From Agrobacterium vitis (GTDB lineage Bacteria > Pseudomonadota > Alphaproteobacteria > Rhizobiales > Rhizobiaceae), in NCBI RefSeq assembly GCF_037039395.1, contig NZ_CP146244.1, positions 186,001 through 250,000 on the forward strand: 64,000 bases of DNA, read 5' to 3'. A model generated the notes under the pieces. That model did not search any database, was not told where the DNA came from, and saw nothing but the letters and a program-made list of their open reading frames with translations. The position numbers and the translations under genes are program-made. Position 1 is the stretch's first letter. Every line of letters starts with the position of its first letter. Below, in pieces: positions 9,548 through 19,443 of this stretch.

Positions 9548-10657
9548 ATGGTGCTTGTGAACAACGCCAGGCTGCGGCATGATCCGTTTATGCGGTTTAT
9601 CATGTTTATTTCAATCCTGCTGGGCCTTACGTTTCCAGCTGCGGCCAACCCTGTGTTGTTTCCTGCCTTATCGGGCGATGCGAAAGCTCCCGAGCTGCTT
9701 GTCTATTCCTCGCTTGATGAGCCGATGGCCAAGCAGATCATTGCAGGCTTCCAGGCGAAAAATCCTGATATCGCGGTGCGCTACGAGGACATGCAGACCA
9801 GCGAAATCTATGACCGGATCGTTCAGGAAACCGATGCGGGCAAGACGACAGCGGATTTTGCATTTTCGTCGGCCATGGATCTGCAAGTCAAGCTCAGCAA
9901 TGACGGCTATGCCCAGCGCAGTGACCTTCCGATGAGCGCAAGCTGGCCCGCCTGGGCAAATTGGCGCAATACCGCCTATGCGCTGACATTCGAGCCTGCG
10001 GTTTTCGTCTATCACAAGCCGAGTTTTGCCAATCAGAAGCCGCCCTCGACGCGGGCGGAATTCGTGGACTACCTGAAAAACCAGGGAAATGCCGTCTATG
10101 GCCGGATCGGAACCTATGATATTGAGCGCTCAGGGGTCGGCTTTCTGTTCATGGCCCGCGACCAGGAGCAGTTTGGCGATATATGGTCGGTGATCCGCAG
10201 CATGGGCACCGCGGGCGTCAAGCTCTACTCGAACAGCTCGGCCATTCTGGAGCGGGTTGCCGACGGGCGCTTCGTGCTTGGCTATAATATTCTGGGCTCC
10301 TACGCCGCCGACTGGGCGTCGCGCCATCCCGATGTCGGCATTGTCCTGCCCAAGGATTATACCGTGGTGATGTCGCGAATCGGCCTTGTGCCACAGGCGG
10401 CCGCATCGCCGGAGCTTGGTCGGCGCTATCTGGAGTTCTTCATGTCGAAGGAAGGGCAAGGCATAATGGCGCGAGAGCTGCATATTGCGGCGGTCAGTCC
10501 GGATGTTGGCGGCGAAAACACCGCCAATACCATGCAATCCCTGCTGGGCGCACAGCTGCGACCCGTTCCTGTCAGTCCCGGGCTGATGGTCTATCTCGAT
10601 CAGGTCAAGCGCATGCGTCTCATCGCCCGCTGGAACAAGGTTTTGCGGTTGCAATAA
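9548..10657 (+). CDS. Orphan periplasmic ABC-type substrate-binding protein
   Basis: About 369 residues with an N-terminal signal peptide (FIMFISILLGLTFPAAA) and a type II periplasmic-binding fold similar to iron(III)/phosphoglycerate-regulatory binding proteins. Typical segments are LLVYSSLDEPMAKQII near the start of the mature protein, ADFAFSSAMDLQ and YLEFFMSKEGQGIM. No ABC permease or ATPase genes are adjacent. It lies between a TctD/TctE pair, from which it is divergent, and the tctCBA operon. In the PgtABC system a related binding protein, PgtC, acts as a periplasmic partner of the sensor kinase, so a signalling role is plausible here. The start is uncertain: ATG 9548 and ATG 9590 both leave a usable signal peptide. 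Confidence 0.75.
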   Translation: MVLVNNARLRHDPFMRFIMFISILLGLTFPAAANPVLFPALSGDAKAPELLVYSSLDEPMAKQIIAGFQAKNPDIAVRYEDMQTSEIYDRIVQETDAGKTTADFAFSSAMDLQVKLSNDGYAQRSDLPMSASWPAWANWRNTAYALTFEPAVFVYHKPSFANQKPPSTRAEFVDYLKNQGNAVYGRIGTYDIERSGVGFLFMARDQEQFGDIWSVIRSMGTAGVKLYSNSSAILERVADGRFVLGYNILGSYAADWASRHPDVGIVLPKDYTVVMSRIGLVPQAAASPELGRRYLEFFMSKEGQGIMARELHIAAVSPDVGGENTANTMQSLLGAQLRPVPVSPGLMVYLDQVKRMRLIARWNKVLRLQ

Positions 10658-10841
10658 CCCATTGAATTGTGGGAGGCGCGCCGCCCTTTGATAAAATGCA
10701 GTGCAATGTCAGCTCGATGACAGCTTTGTATGGTGCGTTCCAGGTCTTGATTATCCGTGGAGGCGGATGATTGCGGCTTGAGGGAGGATACTCAAGGGAT
10801 GGACGAGCACGGTGTATTGCCGCCGCTCGCAGGAGGGTCCC

Positions 10842-10913
10842 GTGAAATACTCTTCCTTCGGCATTGACGAACACTGCGCATCGAGGCGCACTCGCAGGAG
10901 GAAATTATCTTGA
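10842..10913 (+). CDS. Possible 23-residue upstream ORF coupled to tctC
   Basis: A GTG start preceded by the strong ribosome site GGAGGG opens a short frame (beginning MKYSSFGIDEH and ending in an Arg-rich tail) whose TGA stop overlaps the TTG start of tctC in the sequence TTGA. The product resembles nothing known to me. If translated, it would couple ribosome traffic to tctC or act as an attenuating leader. Chance cannot be excluded because the frame is short. Confidence 0.3.
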   Translation: MKYSSFGIDEHCASRRTRRRKLS

Positions 10914-11854
10914 AACAGTTCATTCTCGCAACCATCCTGGCCGGAGCTATCGCGCTGCCGGCTGCTGCGAATGATTACACCATTATCGCACCTGCCAATC
11001 CCGGCGGCGGCTGGGACCAGACGGCCCGCTCGCTCCAGACCGTCCTGCAAAAGGAAGGTATCTCAAAGCGGGTTCAGGTTCAGAATGTGCCCGGTGCTGG
11101 CGGCACCATCGGTCTTGCGCAATTTGCTAGTCAGCAAAAGGGAAAATCCAACGCCCTGATCATCGGCGGCTATGTCATGGTGGGCGCAATCCTGACCAAC
11201 AATGCGCCGGTGACGCTGAAGGATGTAACGCCGATTGCCCGCCTGACCGGCGAATATGAGGCGGTCGTTGTGCCTGCTTCCTCGCCGATCAAGAATGCTG
11301 CGGATCTGGTTGCTGCGCTGAAGGCAGATCCGGCCAAGGTTTCCTGGGCTGGCGGCTCTGCCGGCGGTGTCGATCATATTGCGGTTGGCCTTATCGCCAA
11401 GGCCGCTGGGGTCGATCCGACCAAGATCAACTATATCGCCTATTCCGGCGGTGGCGAGGCATTGGCGGCTATTCTCGGTGCGCAGGTGACGGCCGGTATT
11501 TCAGGCTATGGCGAATTTGAATCCCAGGTCAAATCGGGAACGCTGCGCCTGATCGCCATTTCGAGCGCCGAGCGGATCGCCGGGATCGATGCGCCGACAT
11601 TGAAGGAATCCGGTCTTGATGTCGTGGTTGAAAACTGGCGCATGGTGGCTGCCGCTCCTGGGCTGTCGGCAGAACAGAAAGCGGCTGTTTCGTCCGATAT
11701 TGATAAGCTGGCCAAGTCCGAGGGCTGGAAAGACGTGCTGAAAACCAAGGGCTGGCAGGATACCTATCTGGCTGGCGATGCTTTCAATGCGCAGCTCGAC
11801 AAGGATGTCGCCTCGACTTCGGCGATCCTCAAAGATATCGGTCTGGTGAAATGA
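10910..11854 (+). CDS. tctC: Tripartite tricarboxylate transporter substrate-binding protein TctC
   Basis: A 314-residue extracytoplasmic binding protein of the TTT (TctC/Bug) family. The N-terminal signal peptide (FILATILAGAIALPAAA) is followed by the family hallmark stretch IIAPANPGGGWDQTARSLQ and later by NVPGAGGTIGLAQF. The start is TTG at 10910, supported by AGGAGG eight bases upstream and by the signal peptide beginning immediately. It delivers citrate or other tricarboxylates to TctAB in the inner membrane. Its stop overlaps tctB by four bases (ATGA). Bug proteins have diverse carboxylate ligands, so the substrate is inferred. Confidence 0.9.
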   Translation: MKQFILATILAGAIALPAAANDYTIIAPANPGGGWDQTARSLQTVLQKEGISKRVQVQNVPGAGGTIGLAQFASQQKGKSNALIIGGYVMVGAILTNNAPVTLKDVTPIARLTGEYEAVVVPASSPIKNAADLVAALKADPAKVSWAGGSAGGVDHIAVGLIAKAAGVDPTKINYIAYSGGGEALAAILGAQVTAGISGYGEFESQVKSGTLRLIAISSAERIAGIDAPTLKESGLDVVVENWRMVAAAPGLSAEQKAAVSSDIDKLAKSEGWKDVLKTKGWQDTYLAGDAFNAQLDKDVASTSAILKDIGLVK

Positions 11855-12345
11855 GCAGTGGCTTGACCCCCTTGAACAACGAGAAGCGCCGCCCCGATTG
11901 GGCGGCGCTTGCAATCGCGGTTTTTCTGGTTGCCATCGCCGGTGTTATTCTGTGGGACTCTGCCCGGCTAGGCGCTGTGGCAGGCTACTCCCCCGTCGGC
12001 CCTGCGACCGTTCCCTATGCCATCGCGATCTGTTTGATCGGACTGGCGATCTGGACCGTGTTCGAGGCATGGCGCGGTGAATTTCCCGAGCGTGAAAAAC
12101 AGGAAATCGCTCCGGTGATATGGGTCGTGGGTGGTCTTGCCGCGCAGATGCTTCTGCTTGATGTTGCGGGCTTCTCCATTGCGACCGGCCTGCTTTTTGC
12201 TGCCACGGCCAGGGCCTTCGGCAAACGCAAATTGTGGTTCTCGATACCGATAGGCATAGCGCTCAGCCTTGCGGTCTGGCTGGTCTTTGCAGGGCTGTTG
12301 CAATTGTCGCTGCCCGCCGGGCCGCTGGAAAATCTGTTTTTCTGA
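11851..12345 (+). CDS. tctB: Tripartite tricarboxylate transporter small membrane subunit TctB
   Basis: A 164-residue inner-membrane protein with four predicted hydrophobic segments: about residues 18-36 ([17 protein letters not shown]), 50-70, 85-115 and 125-155. This is the size and topology of TctB, the small permease subunit of TTT transporters. It overlaps tctC by four bases and is followed by tctA after 22 bases, so all three are co-transcribed. TctB sequences are poorly conserved, and the assignment rests on topology and on its place between tctC and tctA. Confidence 0.87.
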   Translation: MSSGLTPLNNEKRRPDWAALAIAVFLVAIAGVILWDSARLGAVAGYSPVGPATVPYAIAICLIGLAIWTVFEAWRGEFPEREKQEIAPVIWVVGGLAAQMLLLDVAGFSIATGLLFAATARAFGKRKLWFSIPIGIALSLAVWLVFAGLLQLSLPAGPLENLFF

Positions 12346-12367
12346 TACCCGACAGGGACTTACCTTC

Positions 12368-13885
12368 ATGAGTACATTTGAATTCCTGATGCAGGGTCTT
12401 GTCGTTGCAATGCAACCCATGAACCTGTTCTATGCCTTGATCGGGGTGACGCTTGGCACCGCCGTTGGCGTGTTGCCGGGCATCGGTCCGGCCCTGACCG
12501 TGGCGCTGCTGCTGCCCGTGACCTATCAGCTCGATCCTGCGGGCTCGCTTATCATGTTTGCCGGAATTTATTACGGCGGCATGTATGGCGGATCGACCAC
12601 GTCGATCCTTCTCAATACGCCTGGAGAAAGCGCTTCGATTGTTACGGCATTGGAGGGCAATAAGATGGCCCGGGCCGGGCGCGGCGGCCCCGCTTTGGCA
12701 ACGGCTGCCATCGGCTCTTTCGTGGCCGGGCTTCTGGCCACGATTGCTCTGGCACTTGTCGCCACGACCATCGTCAAGCTTGCCCTGGTGTTTGGCCCGC
12801 GCGAATATTTTGCGCTGATGGTGCTTGCCTTCGTGACTGTGTCCTCTGCGTTTGGTGACTCGGCATTGCGGGGGCTGACCTCGCTTTTCATCGGTTTCAC
12901 ACTGGCTATTGTCGGCATCGACCAGTTGACGGGCCAGACCCGGATGAGTTTCGGCGTGCCGGATCTTCTTGACGGTGTCGAGGTTACGACGCTGGCTGTC
13001 GCCATGTTCGCCATTGGCGAGACCCTGTACATCGTCGCCCAGGGCAATCTTGGCCCCGACAAGATCGAGGCGGTTAAAGGCTCTGTGTGGATGAGTGCGC
13101 AGGATTGGTCACGGTCCTGGAAGCCTTGGTTGCGCGGCACAGCTATTGGGTTTCCAATTGGGGCCATGCCGGCAGGCGGCGCCGAGATCGGCACCTTCCT
13201 GTCCTATGCTACCGAAAAGAAGCTGACGAAATATCCTGAGGAATTCGGCAATGGCGCCATCGAGGGTGTGGCCGGTCCGGAAGCCGCCAACAATGCTTCG
13301 GCAGCCGGAACGCTGGTGCCGCTGCTGACGCTTGGCCTGCCGACCACGGCAACGGCGGCCATCATGCTGGCCGGCTTCCAGCAGTTCGGCCTTCAACCTG
13401 GCCCCTTGCTGTTTGCCACCAATCCGCAACTGGTCTGGGGCCTGATTGCCAGCCTGTTGATTGCCAATTTCATGTTGCTGGTTTTGAACCTGCCGTTGAT
13501 CGGTCTCTGCGTAAAGCTGCTGACCATCCCGAAGCCCTGGCTTTACGCTGGCATCCTGCTGTTTGCCACGCTTGGCACGATTGGCGCCAATCCCTCGGTG
13601 TTCGAACTTGGCATGCTACTGGCCTTCGGAATTCTCGGATATGTCATGCGCATCTTCGGTTATCCGATCGCGCCTGCGGTCATCGGCCTCATTCTTGGTC
13701 CGCTTGCTGAGCAGCAATTGCGCCGGGCGCTGGCGATAGGGCAGGGGGATTTCACGGTGCTGTTCACATCTCCGATTGCCGTTGGTCTGTTCCTCGTTGC
13801 CGCCGCTGCCTTCTTCATTCCGCTGATCATGAGGATTCGCGGGCGCGGGCAGGTCCTGTCCCAGCTTGCAGCCAATGAAGATTGA
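12368..13885 (+). CDS. tctA: Tripartite tricarboxylate transporter large permease TctA
   Basis: A 505-residue polytopic inner-membrane protein with about twelve hydrophobic segments. The TctA hallmarks are [20 protein letters not shown] near residue 30 and the related repeat [18 protein letters not shown] near 265. [21 protein letters not shown] and [18 protein letters not shown] are also characteristic. The ATG at 12368 gives the usual family length; an open frame extends upstream into tctB and is not used. The operon ends at the strong terminator just downstream. Confidence 0.93.
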   Translation: MSTFEFLMQGLVVAMQPMNLFYALIGVTLGTAVGVLPGIGPALTVALLLPVTYQLDPAGSLIMFAGIYYGGMYGGSTTSILLNTPGESASIVTALEGNKMARAGRGGPALATAAIGSFVAGLLATIALALVATTIVKLALVFGPREYFALMVLAFVTVSSAFGDSALRGLTSLFIGFTLAIVGIDQLTGQTRMSFGVPDLLDGVEVTTLAVAMFAIGETLYIVAQGNLGPDKIEAVKGSVWMSAQDWSRSWKPWLRGTAIGFPIGAMPAGGAEIGTFLSYATEKKLTKYPEEFGNGAIEGVAGPEAANNASAAGTLVPLLTLGLPTTATAAIMLAGFQQFGLQPGPLLFATNPQLVWGLIASLLIANFMLLVLNLPLIGLCVKLLTIPKPWLYAGILLFATLGTIGANPSVFELGMLLAFGILGYVMRIFGYPIAPAVIGLILGPLAEQQLRRALAIGQGDFTVLFTSPIAVGLFLVAAAAFFIPLIMRIRGRGQVLSQLAANED

Positions 13886-13913
13886 GTTTCAGCCGGAGTT
13901 GAAAATTAACAGT

Positions 13914-13960
13914 GAACAGCCCCCTGCGCCAGAATGGCGCAGGGGGCTGTTCTGTTTTAT
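13914..13960 (+). terminator. Rho-independent terminator of tctCBA
   Basis: A perfect 17-bp inverted repeat (13914-13930 with 13936-13952) with a five-base AGAAT loop is followed by the T-rich TGTTTTATT. It begins about 29 bases after the tctA stop. Confidence 0.92.
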
Positions 13961-14174
13961 TCACACGACTTATCTGCAAATTTCTCTTGAAATGAGCTGT
14001 GTTTGGCTCACTTCGGCTTAAAAAGCCGCGCCAATTGATAGATCCGCAAAGCTCAATAGGGGAACAGCCCGACTTGTTTAGGTTGCATGGCTACAGTGCG
14101 TTTATGTGCATTGAAACCAGCTAATGGAAGGCTCATCTTTGCTCTGTAAGATTTAACAAGGAAAGAGAACGAAA

Positions 14175-14342
14175 ATGGCTTCCCTCCCCCGTAAAGGCTT
14201 TATCGGTCGTGCCATCGCCGTGTTCGGTGCAGCAACCGCAGCTGCCGCGGCTGTAGATGGGCATCGCCAGCCGCGTGACCGCGACCTGCGTCTTCTGGGC
14301 ATCGATCCCCTAAGCTTCCGCAATATCAAGCGCGCTGACTGA
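14175..14342 (+). CDS. Small hypothetical protein, 55 residues
   Basis: A short frame beginning MASLPRKGFIGRAIAVFG, with an alanine-rich stretch around residues 19-26 and a charged, arginine-rich C-terminal half (HRQPRDRDLRLLGIDPL). AAGGAAAGAGAAC upstream gives a plausible ribosome site, and a strong terminator lies 20 bases after the stop. The previous operon is also closed by its own terminator, so this is a monocistronic unit. A weak hydrophobic segment near residues 13-27 could touch the membrane. I do not recognise a family and assign no function. Confidence 0.6.
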   Translation: MASLPRKGFIGRAIAVFGAATAAAAAVDGHRQPRDRDLRLLGIDPLSFRNIKRAD

Positions 14343-14362
14343 ATTTTTTCATATCCGCATGT

Positions 14363-14399
14363 AAAAGCCCGCCAGTTGTGCAAACTGGCGGGCTTTTTG
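14363..14399 (+). terminator. Rho-independent terminator after the small gene
   Basis: A perfect 15-bp inverted repeat (14363-14377 with 14383-14397) and a five-base GTGCA loop, with the GGGC stem running into TTTTTGT. Because the stem starts with AAAA it can also serve the opposite strand, where the DUF475 gene ends at 14468. Confidence 0.9.
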
Positions 14400-14467
14400 T
14401 TTGGCAAGACGCTCTTGTCCGTGCAGCACACGGCGCCACAAAGGAGCCCGGTGCCGCCGCAGGCTTT

Positions 14468-15529
14468 TTACGCCTTCTGGTGTTCGCGTTTGTTGTAACG
14501 GATAGACGACCAGAGAGAGATGCCGATCAGTGCCGCACCGCCGAGGCCGGTAATCACTTCGGGAATATGCACCAGCGTCTGACAATACATGATCACCGAG
14601 AGGATCAGGATCGCGTAGAAGGCGCCATGTTCCAGGTAACGGTATTCCGCGAGTGTGCCTTTTTCGACCAGCATGATCGTCATCGAGCGAACATACATGG
14701 CACCGATACCAAGGCCGATGGCGATTACGAACAGGTTTTGGGTGAGCGCAAACGCGCCAATCACACCGTCGAAGGAGAAGCTGGCGTCGAGCACTTCGAG
14801 ATAGATGAAGGCGCCCAAGCCACCCTTGGCCGCAGCACTCATCGTTTGCTGGGAGGCATCAAGGAGACCGCCGACCAATTCGACGGCGAGGAAGGTCAAC
14901 AGGCCATAGATGGCGCTGTAAAGGAAGGTAATTGCTTCCGCTCCCTCCAGGAAAGACGAAAACAGCAGGATCAGCACCAGGACGAAGGCAACTTCAATGC
15001 CCTTGATGCTTGCGTATCGCGCCATATGCTTTTCGATAAAGGCGATCCAATGAACGTCTTTTTCCTGATCGAAAAAGTAGTTGAGACCAACCATCATCAG
15101 GAATGTGCCGCCGAAAGCGGCAATCGGCAAATGCGCTTCATTCATGATCCGCGCATATTCCGCCGGTTCGGCAGCGGCCAGTTTCAGGGCTTCGATTGGA
15201 CCGATCTGGGCCGCGATGGCGACGATTGCCAGTGGAAAAATGATTCGCATGCCGAAGACGGCGATCAGGATACCCCAGGTCAGGAAGCGTTGCTGCCAGA
15301 CGGGGGTCATTTCCTTCAGCTTGTTTGCGTTGACAATGGCGTTGTCGAAGGAAAGCGAGATTTCCAGAACGGCAAGGACGGTGCAGATGAAGAACACACT
15401 GGCCATGCCGCCAAGCGTGCCTGTCATGTTCCAGCCGAGCCAGGCACCGAGTGCAAGACCTGCAATGGTGACGATGAAGGCCCATTTGAAATAGCTGAGA
15501 ACGGAATTGGAAGGGGTTGCCGTGCTCAT
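14468..15529 (-). CDS. DUF475 (TerC-like) integral membrane protein
   Basis: A 353-residue polytopic membrane protein of the DUF475 family, distantly related to TerC. About nine hydrophobic segments are visible, with conserved acidic motifs inside them: LEISLSFDNAIVNA near residue 60, FLEGAEAITFLYSAI near 195 and LEVLDASFSFDGVIGAFA near 245. Such buried Asp/Asn residues in TerC relatives are thought to handle metal ions, so a role in metal homeostasis or tellurite-type stress is possible but not shown. The ATG at 15529 was chosen because GGAGG lies seven bases upstream; the frame itself stays open 28 codons further upstream. Confidence 0.85.
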   Translation of the reverse strand: MSTATPSNSVLSYFKWAFIVTIAGLALGAWLGWNMTGTLGGMASVFFICTVLAVLEISLSFDNAIVNANKLKEMTPVWQQRFLTWGILIAVFGMRIIFPLAIVAIAAQIGPIEALKLAAAEPAEYARIMNEAHLPIAAFGGTFLMMVGLNYFFDQEKDVHWIAFIEKHMARYASIKGIEVAFVLVLILLFSSFLEGAEAITFLYSAIYGLLTFLAVELVGGLLDASQQTMSAAAKGGLGAFIYLEVLDASFSFDGVIGAFALTQNLFVIAIGLGIGAMYVRSMTIMLVEKGTLAEYRYLEHGAFYAILILSVIMYCQTLVHIPEVITGLGGAALIGISLWSSIRYNKREHQKA

Positions 15530-15925
15530 GCCCGCACCTCCAAAACGCGAGGGAAAAGCGGGGTGGCACGCGAACGACCGTCGGACATGCCGAAACGATC
15601 GCGCGAAAAACACGTGAATGGAATTGTCATTACATTATAATCCGCCGGCCATGATTGCTGGCGGTACCGACATCACGAGAGCGCCGTAAACTCTCGCCAG
15701 AGGGGCCCGGCACCATAAGTTCACTCCGCAAAGACCGATGTCTGGCTATGCGGCAGCATATGTTAACTACCAGCCATGCGAGCAAGGTCAAGTGCTGTTG
15801 TGTAAATGCAAACAACCATCGCACAGATAGGCATTCGTAACGTCTGAGGAAACGGCGCTAAAGACGAAAAAGGTGGAGAAAGCATCCTCCACCTTCATCT
15901 GTCGTCTTACCGGTTTGAAATCGGA
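15530..15925. other. Intergenic region between DUF475 and pcaF
   Basis: No convincing gene. On the minus strand a TATAAT hexamer near 15634-15639 could be the DUF475 -10 box. Short hairpins (CGAGAG/CTCTCG at 15676-15696 and CCGCC/GGCGG at 15642-15664) lie upstream of it. I looked for the manganese-riboswitch core common upstream of TerC-like genes and did not find it. The pcaF terminator is at the right end. Confidence 0.5.
15861..15895 (-). terminator. Terminator of the pcaIJF operon
   Basis: On the minus strand a 9-bp stem (15895-15887 with 15878-15870) is followed by TTTTCGTCTTT. It lies about 30 bases beyond the pcaF stop. Confidence 0.8.
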
Positions 15926-17131
<1,206 letters not shown>

Positions 17132-17141
17132 TTGGGGGTCC

Positions 17142-17831
17142 TCAAAGCGCGGGTACAGTGAGATCGGCGATCGGCCCATCTACGTGCAGCTTTGCGCCGG
17201 TCATTGCCTGCAATTCGTCCAGCGTCATGGCGGCGAGCATCTCGCGCACCACGAAATGGCCCTTGGTGATATCGATCACGGCATGGCTGGTATAGACACG
17301 GGTAATGCAGCCGACGCCGGTCAACGGGAAGGTGCATTTGTCCAAAAGCTTGAACTCGCCCTTTTTGCTGACATGTTCGGTGATGACGAAAACCTGTTTT
17401 GCGCCATGCACCAGATCCATGGCGCCGCCCACGGCAGGCACGCCCTTGCTCCCGACCCGCCAATTGGCGAGATCGCCATTTTGTGCGACCTGATAGGCGC
17501 CGAGAATGGCGACATCCAGATGGCCGCCACGCACCATGGCAAAGCTATCGGCATGGTGGAAAAACGCAGCGCCCGGTTTCAGCGTGACCGCCTTTTTGCC
17601 GGCGTTGATCAGGTCCCAGTCTTCCTCGCCTTCCGGCGGCGCTTCGCCAAAATTCAGAATGCCGTTTTCCGTGTGAAAAATCGCCTGACGGCCCGGCGGC
17701 TGATATTGCGCCACCATTTCGGGAAAGCCGATGCCGAGATTGACATAGGCACCGTCGGCAATGTCCTGGGCTGCGCGCCAGGCGATCTGGGCGTTGGAAA
17801 GCTTGATGTCTTCGCGGGTGTTGATACTCAT
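17142..17831 (-). CDS. pcaJ: 3-oxoadipate CoA-transferase subunit B
   Basis: A 229-residue beta subunit of the succinyl-CoA:3-oxoadipate CoA-transferase, which activates 3-oxoadipate to its CoA ester. The active-site glutamate lies in HTENGILNFG, and the family stretch YVNLGIGFPEMVAQY is near residue 30. The start overlaps the pcaI stop by four bases, so the two subunits are translationally coupled, as expected for an equimolar complex. pcaF follows after ten bases. Confidence 0.94.
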   Translation of the reverse strand: MSINTREDIKLSNAQIAWRAAQDIADGAYVNLGIGFPEMVAQYQPPGRQAIFHTENGILNFGEAPPEGEEDWDLINAGKKAVTLKPGAAFFHHADSFAMVRGGHLDVAILGAYQVAQNGDLANWRVGSKGVPAVGGAMDLVHGAKQVFVITEHVSKKGEFKLLDKCTFPLTGVGCITRVYTSHAVIDITKGHFVVREMLAAMTLDELQAMTGAKLHVDGPIADLTVPAL

Positions 17832-18535
17832 GAATAGGCCACTCCCGCGCGGATCAGCGCTTCTTCCTGTTGTGGATTGGCGATCTCAACGACGCCATCG
17901 ATGAAAATGCCGGGGGTTATGATAATTTCGGGATCAATCTCACCGGGGGCAACAATTCTTGAGACCTGCGCAATGGATTTTGTGGCGGCCATACACATCA
18001 GAGGATTGAAATTGCGGCCAGCCTTTTTGTAGGTGAGGTTGCCAAGCAAATCGCCAAGATCGGCTTTGACGATGGCGAAATCCGCCTTCAGCCAGCGTTC
18101 TTGCACATAATGCCGCCCGTCGAATTCGGTAATCACCTTGCCCTCTGCCAGTTCGGTGCCATAGCCAGTGGGGGTGTAAAAGGCAGGGATGCCAGCGCCG
18201 CCGGCGCGAATGCGCTCGGCCAGCGTGCCTTGCGGCACCAGTTCCAGCTCAATTTCGCCAGCCAGATAGCGTTCGTTGAAGGCCCGTGGATCGGAAGAAC
18301 GCGGAAAGGAGCAGATCATCTTCCTGACCATGCCCGCATCGATCATTGCAGCGATACCGATCCGGCCATTGCCTGCATTATTGTTGATGACCGTCAGGTT
18401 CTTTGGCCCTTTGTCGATCAGGGCGTGAATGAGTTCGATAGGCGCGCCGGAGCCGCCAAAGCCGCCAATCATTACTGTGGCGCCGTCATTGATACCGGCA
18501 ACGGCGTCTGCCGCGCTGGCGATTGTCTTATCCAT
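17828..18535 (-). CDS. pcaI: 3-oxoadipate CoA-transferase subunit A
   Basis: A 235-residue alpha subunit of the 3-oxoadipate CoA-transferase, partner of PcaJ. The N-terminal CoA-binding motif GATVMIGGFGGSGAP is near residue 20, and NNNAGNGRIGIAAMI and VPQGTLAERIRAGGAGIPAFYTP are typical. The ATG at 18535 starts a normal-length protein and follows GGGAGAATCCC; a longer open frame to 18643 would run over the regulatory region. It is the first gene of pcaIJF and is divergent from the IclR-type regulator gene pcaR. Confidence 0.94.
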   Translation of the reverse strand: MDKTIASAADAVAGINDGATVMIGGFGGSGAPIELIHALIDKGPKNLTVINNNAGNGRIGIAAMIDAGMVRKMICSFPRSSDPRAFNERYLAGEIELELVPQGTLAERIRAGGAGIPAFYTPTGYGTELAEGKVITEFDGRHYVQERWLKADFAIVKADLGDLLGNLTYKKAGRNFNPLMCMAATKSIAQVSRIVAPGEIDPEIIITPGIFIDGVVEIANPQQEEALIRAGVAYS

Positions 18536-18623
18536 GGGATTCTCCCGTTTGCGATTGCGCCAGGTGAAAACCAGGCGCGCCTCCGAGCTGAAAGATAAGG
18601 CCGGACCGATGACCTCGCAACCA

Positions 18624-18664
18624 GTTTGTGCGATAATTGACATTTGTTCGAATATCGCACAAAC
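18624..18664. promoter_or_regulatory. Probable PcaR operator between pcaI and pcaR
   Basis: A perfect 12-bp inverted repeat, GTTTGTGCGATA at 18624-18635 and TATCGCACAAAC at 18653-18664, is separated by 17 bases and lies in the 149-bp gap between the divergent pcaI and pcaR starts. A further partial copy, TGTTGCGAT, follows immediately. The position and size fit an IclR-family operator controlling both directions. Confidence 0.75.
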
Positions 18665-18684
18665 CTGTTGCGATTGAGGAGAGC

Positions 18685-19443
18685 ATGATGCGCGAAACGG
18701 ATATCATGGGCGGGTTTGCCAAGGGCCTGAAGATCATCGAGGCTTTCGAAGAGGCAGCGCCACGCCTATCCATTGCGGAAGCAGCAAGGCTGTCGGGCCT
18801 GGATCGAGCCACGGCCCGACGATGTTTGCTGACGCTTTCTCAACTGGGCTATGCCGATTATGACGGCAAGTTCTTCTCCCTGACGCCAAAGATCCTGCGG
18901 CTCGGCCACGCCTGGCTCTCGGCGACCCCGTTGCCTGCCATTCTACAGCCGCATCTCGATCAGCTCAGTGAAAAAGTTGGACAGAGCGCGTCTGCTTGCG
19001 TTCTCGACGGGACGGAGATTGTCTACATCGCCCGCGCCTCACAACGGCGTGTCATGTCAATAAACCTGATGCCGGGCAGCCGGTTGCCAGCCTATTCCGC
19101 CTCCATGGGGCGGGTTTTGCTGGCTGGATTGAGTGATGCCGAGATCAGGGACGTTCTGGCGGCATCGGTGTTGAAGGCCAATACGGCCTTTACCCGAACC
19201 GATCCGGAAGAACTCATGGCCGAAATTGCTGATGTGCGGCGCCAAGGCTATGCAATCATCGATCAGGAACTGGAAATCGGCCTGTGTTCTATTGCCGTAC
19301 CGGTGTATGACAGCCGGGGCCAGATGGCGGCGGCTATCAATATCGGCGCGCCGGCCGCTCTTATCCCCGCATCGGAAATGGCTGAGCGCTACCTTCCGGC
19401 GCTGCTGGCGACACAAGCTATTCTGAAGCCGTTGCTGCGCTGA
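18685..19443 (+). CDS. pcaR: IclR family regulator of the pca genes
   Basis: A 252-residue IclR-type regulator. The N-terminal winged helix (FAKGLKIIEAFEEAAPRLSI, then SGLDRATARRCLLTLSQLGY) covers about residues 10-70 and the effector-binding domain about 85-250. PcaR proteins respond to 3-oxoadipate and activate pcaIJF. The tandem ATGs at 18685/18688 follow GAGGAGAG; an open frame starting at 18637 would run through the operator. Its 3' end overlaps the convergent pobR gene by 26 bases. Confidence 0.88.
   Translation: MMRETDIMGGFAKGLKIIEAFEEAAPRLSIAEAARLSGLDRATARRCLLTLSQLGYADYDGKFFSLTPKILRLGHAWLSATPLPAILQPHLDQLSEKVGQSASACVLDGTEIVYIARASQRRVMSINLMPGSRLPAYSASMGRVLLAGLSDAEIRDVLAASVLKANTAFTRTDPEELMAEIADVRRQGYAIIDQELEIGLCSIAVPVYDSRGQMAAAINIGAPAALIPASEMAERYLPALLATQAILKPLLR

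Noticed and set aside
14378..15640. 420-codon plus-strand frame opposite the DUF475 gene
   Set aside because: It is the antisense shadow of a clear membrane protein gene; its charged composition mirrors the hydrophobic codons on the other strand.
15530..15660. Possible manganese riboswitch before the DUF475 gene
   Set aside because: The conserved core of the yybP-ykoY class was looked for on the minus strand and not found, although short hairpins exist.
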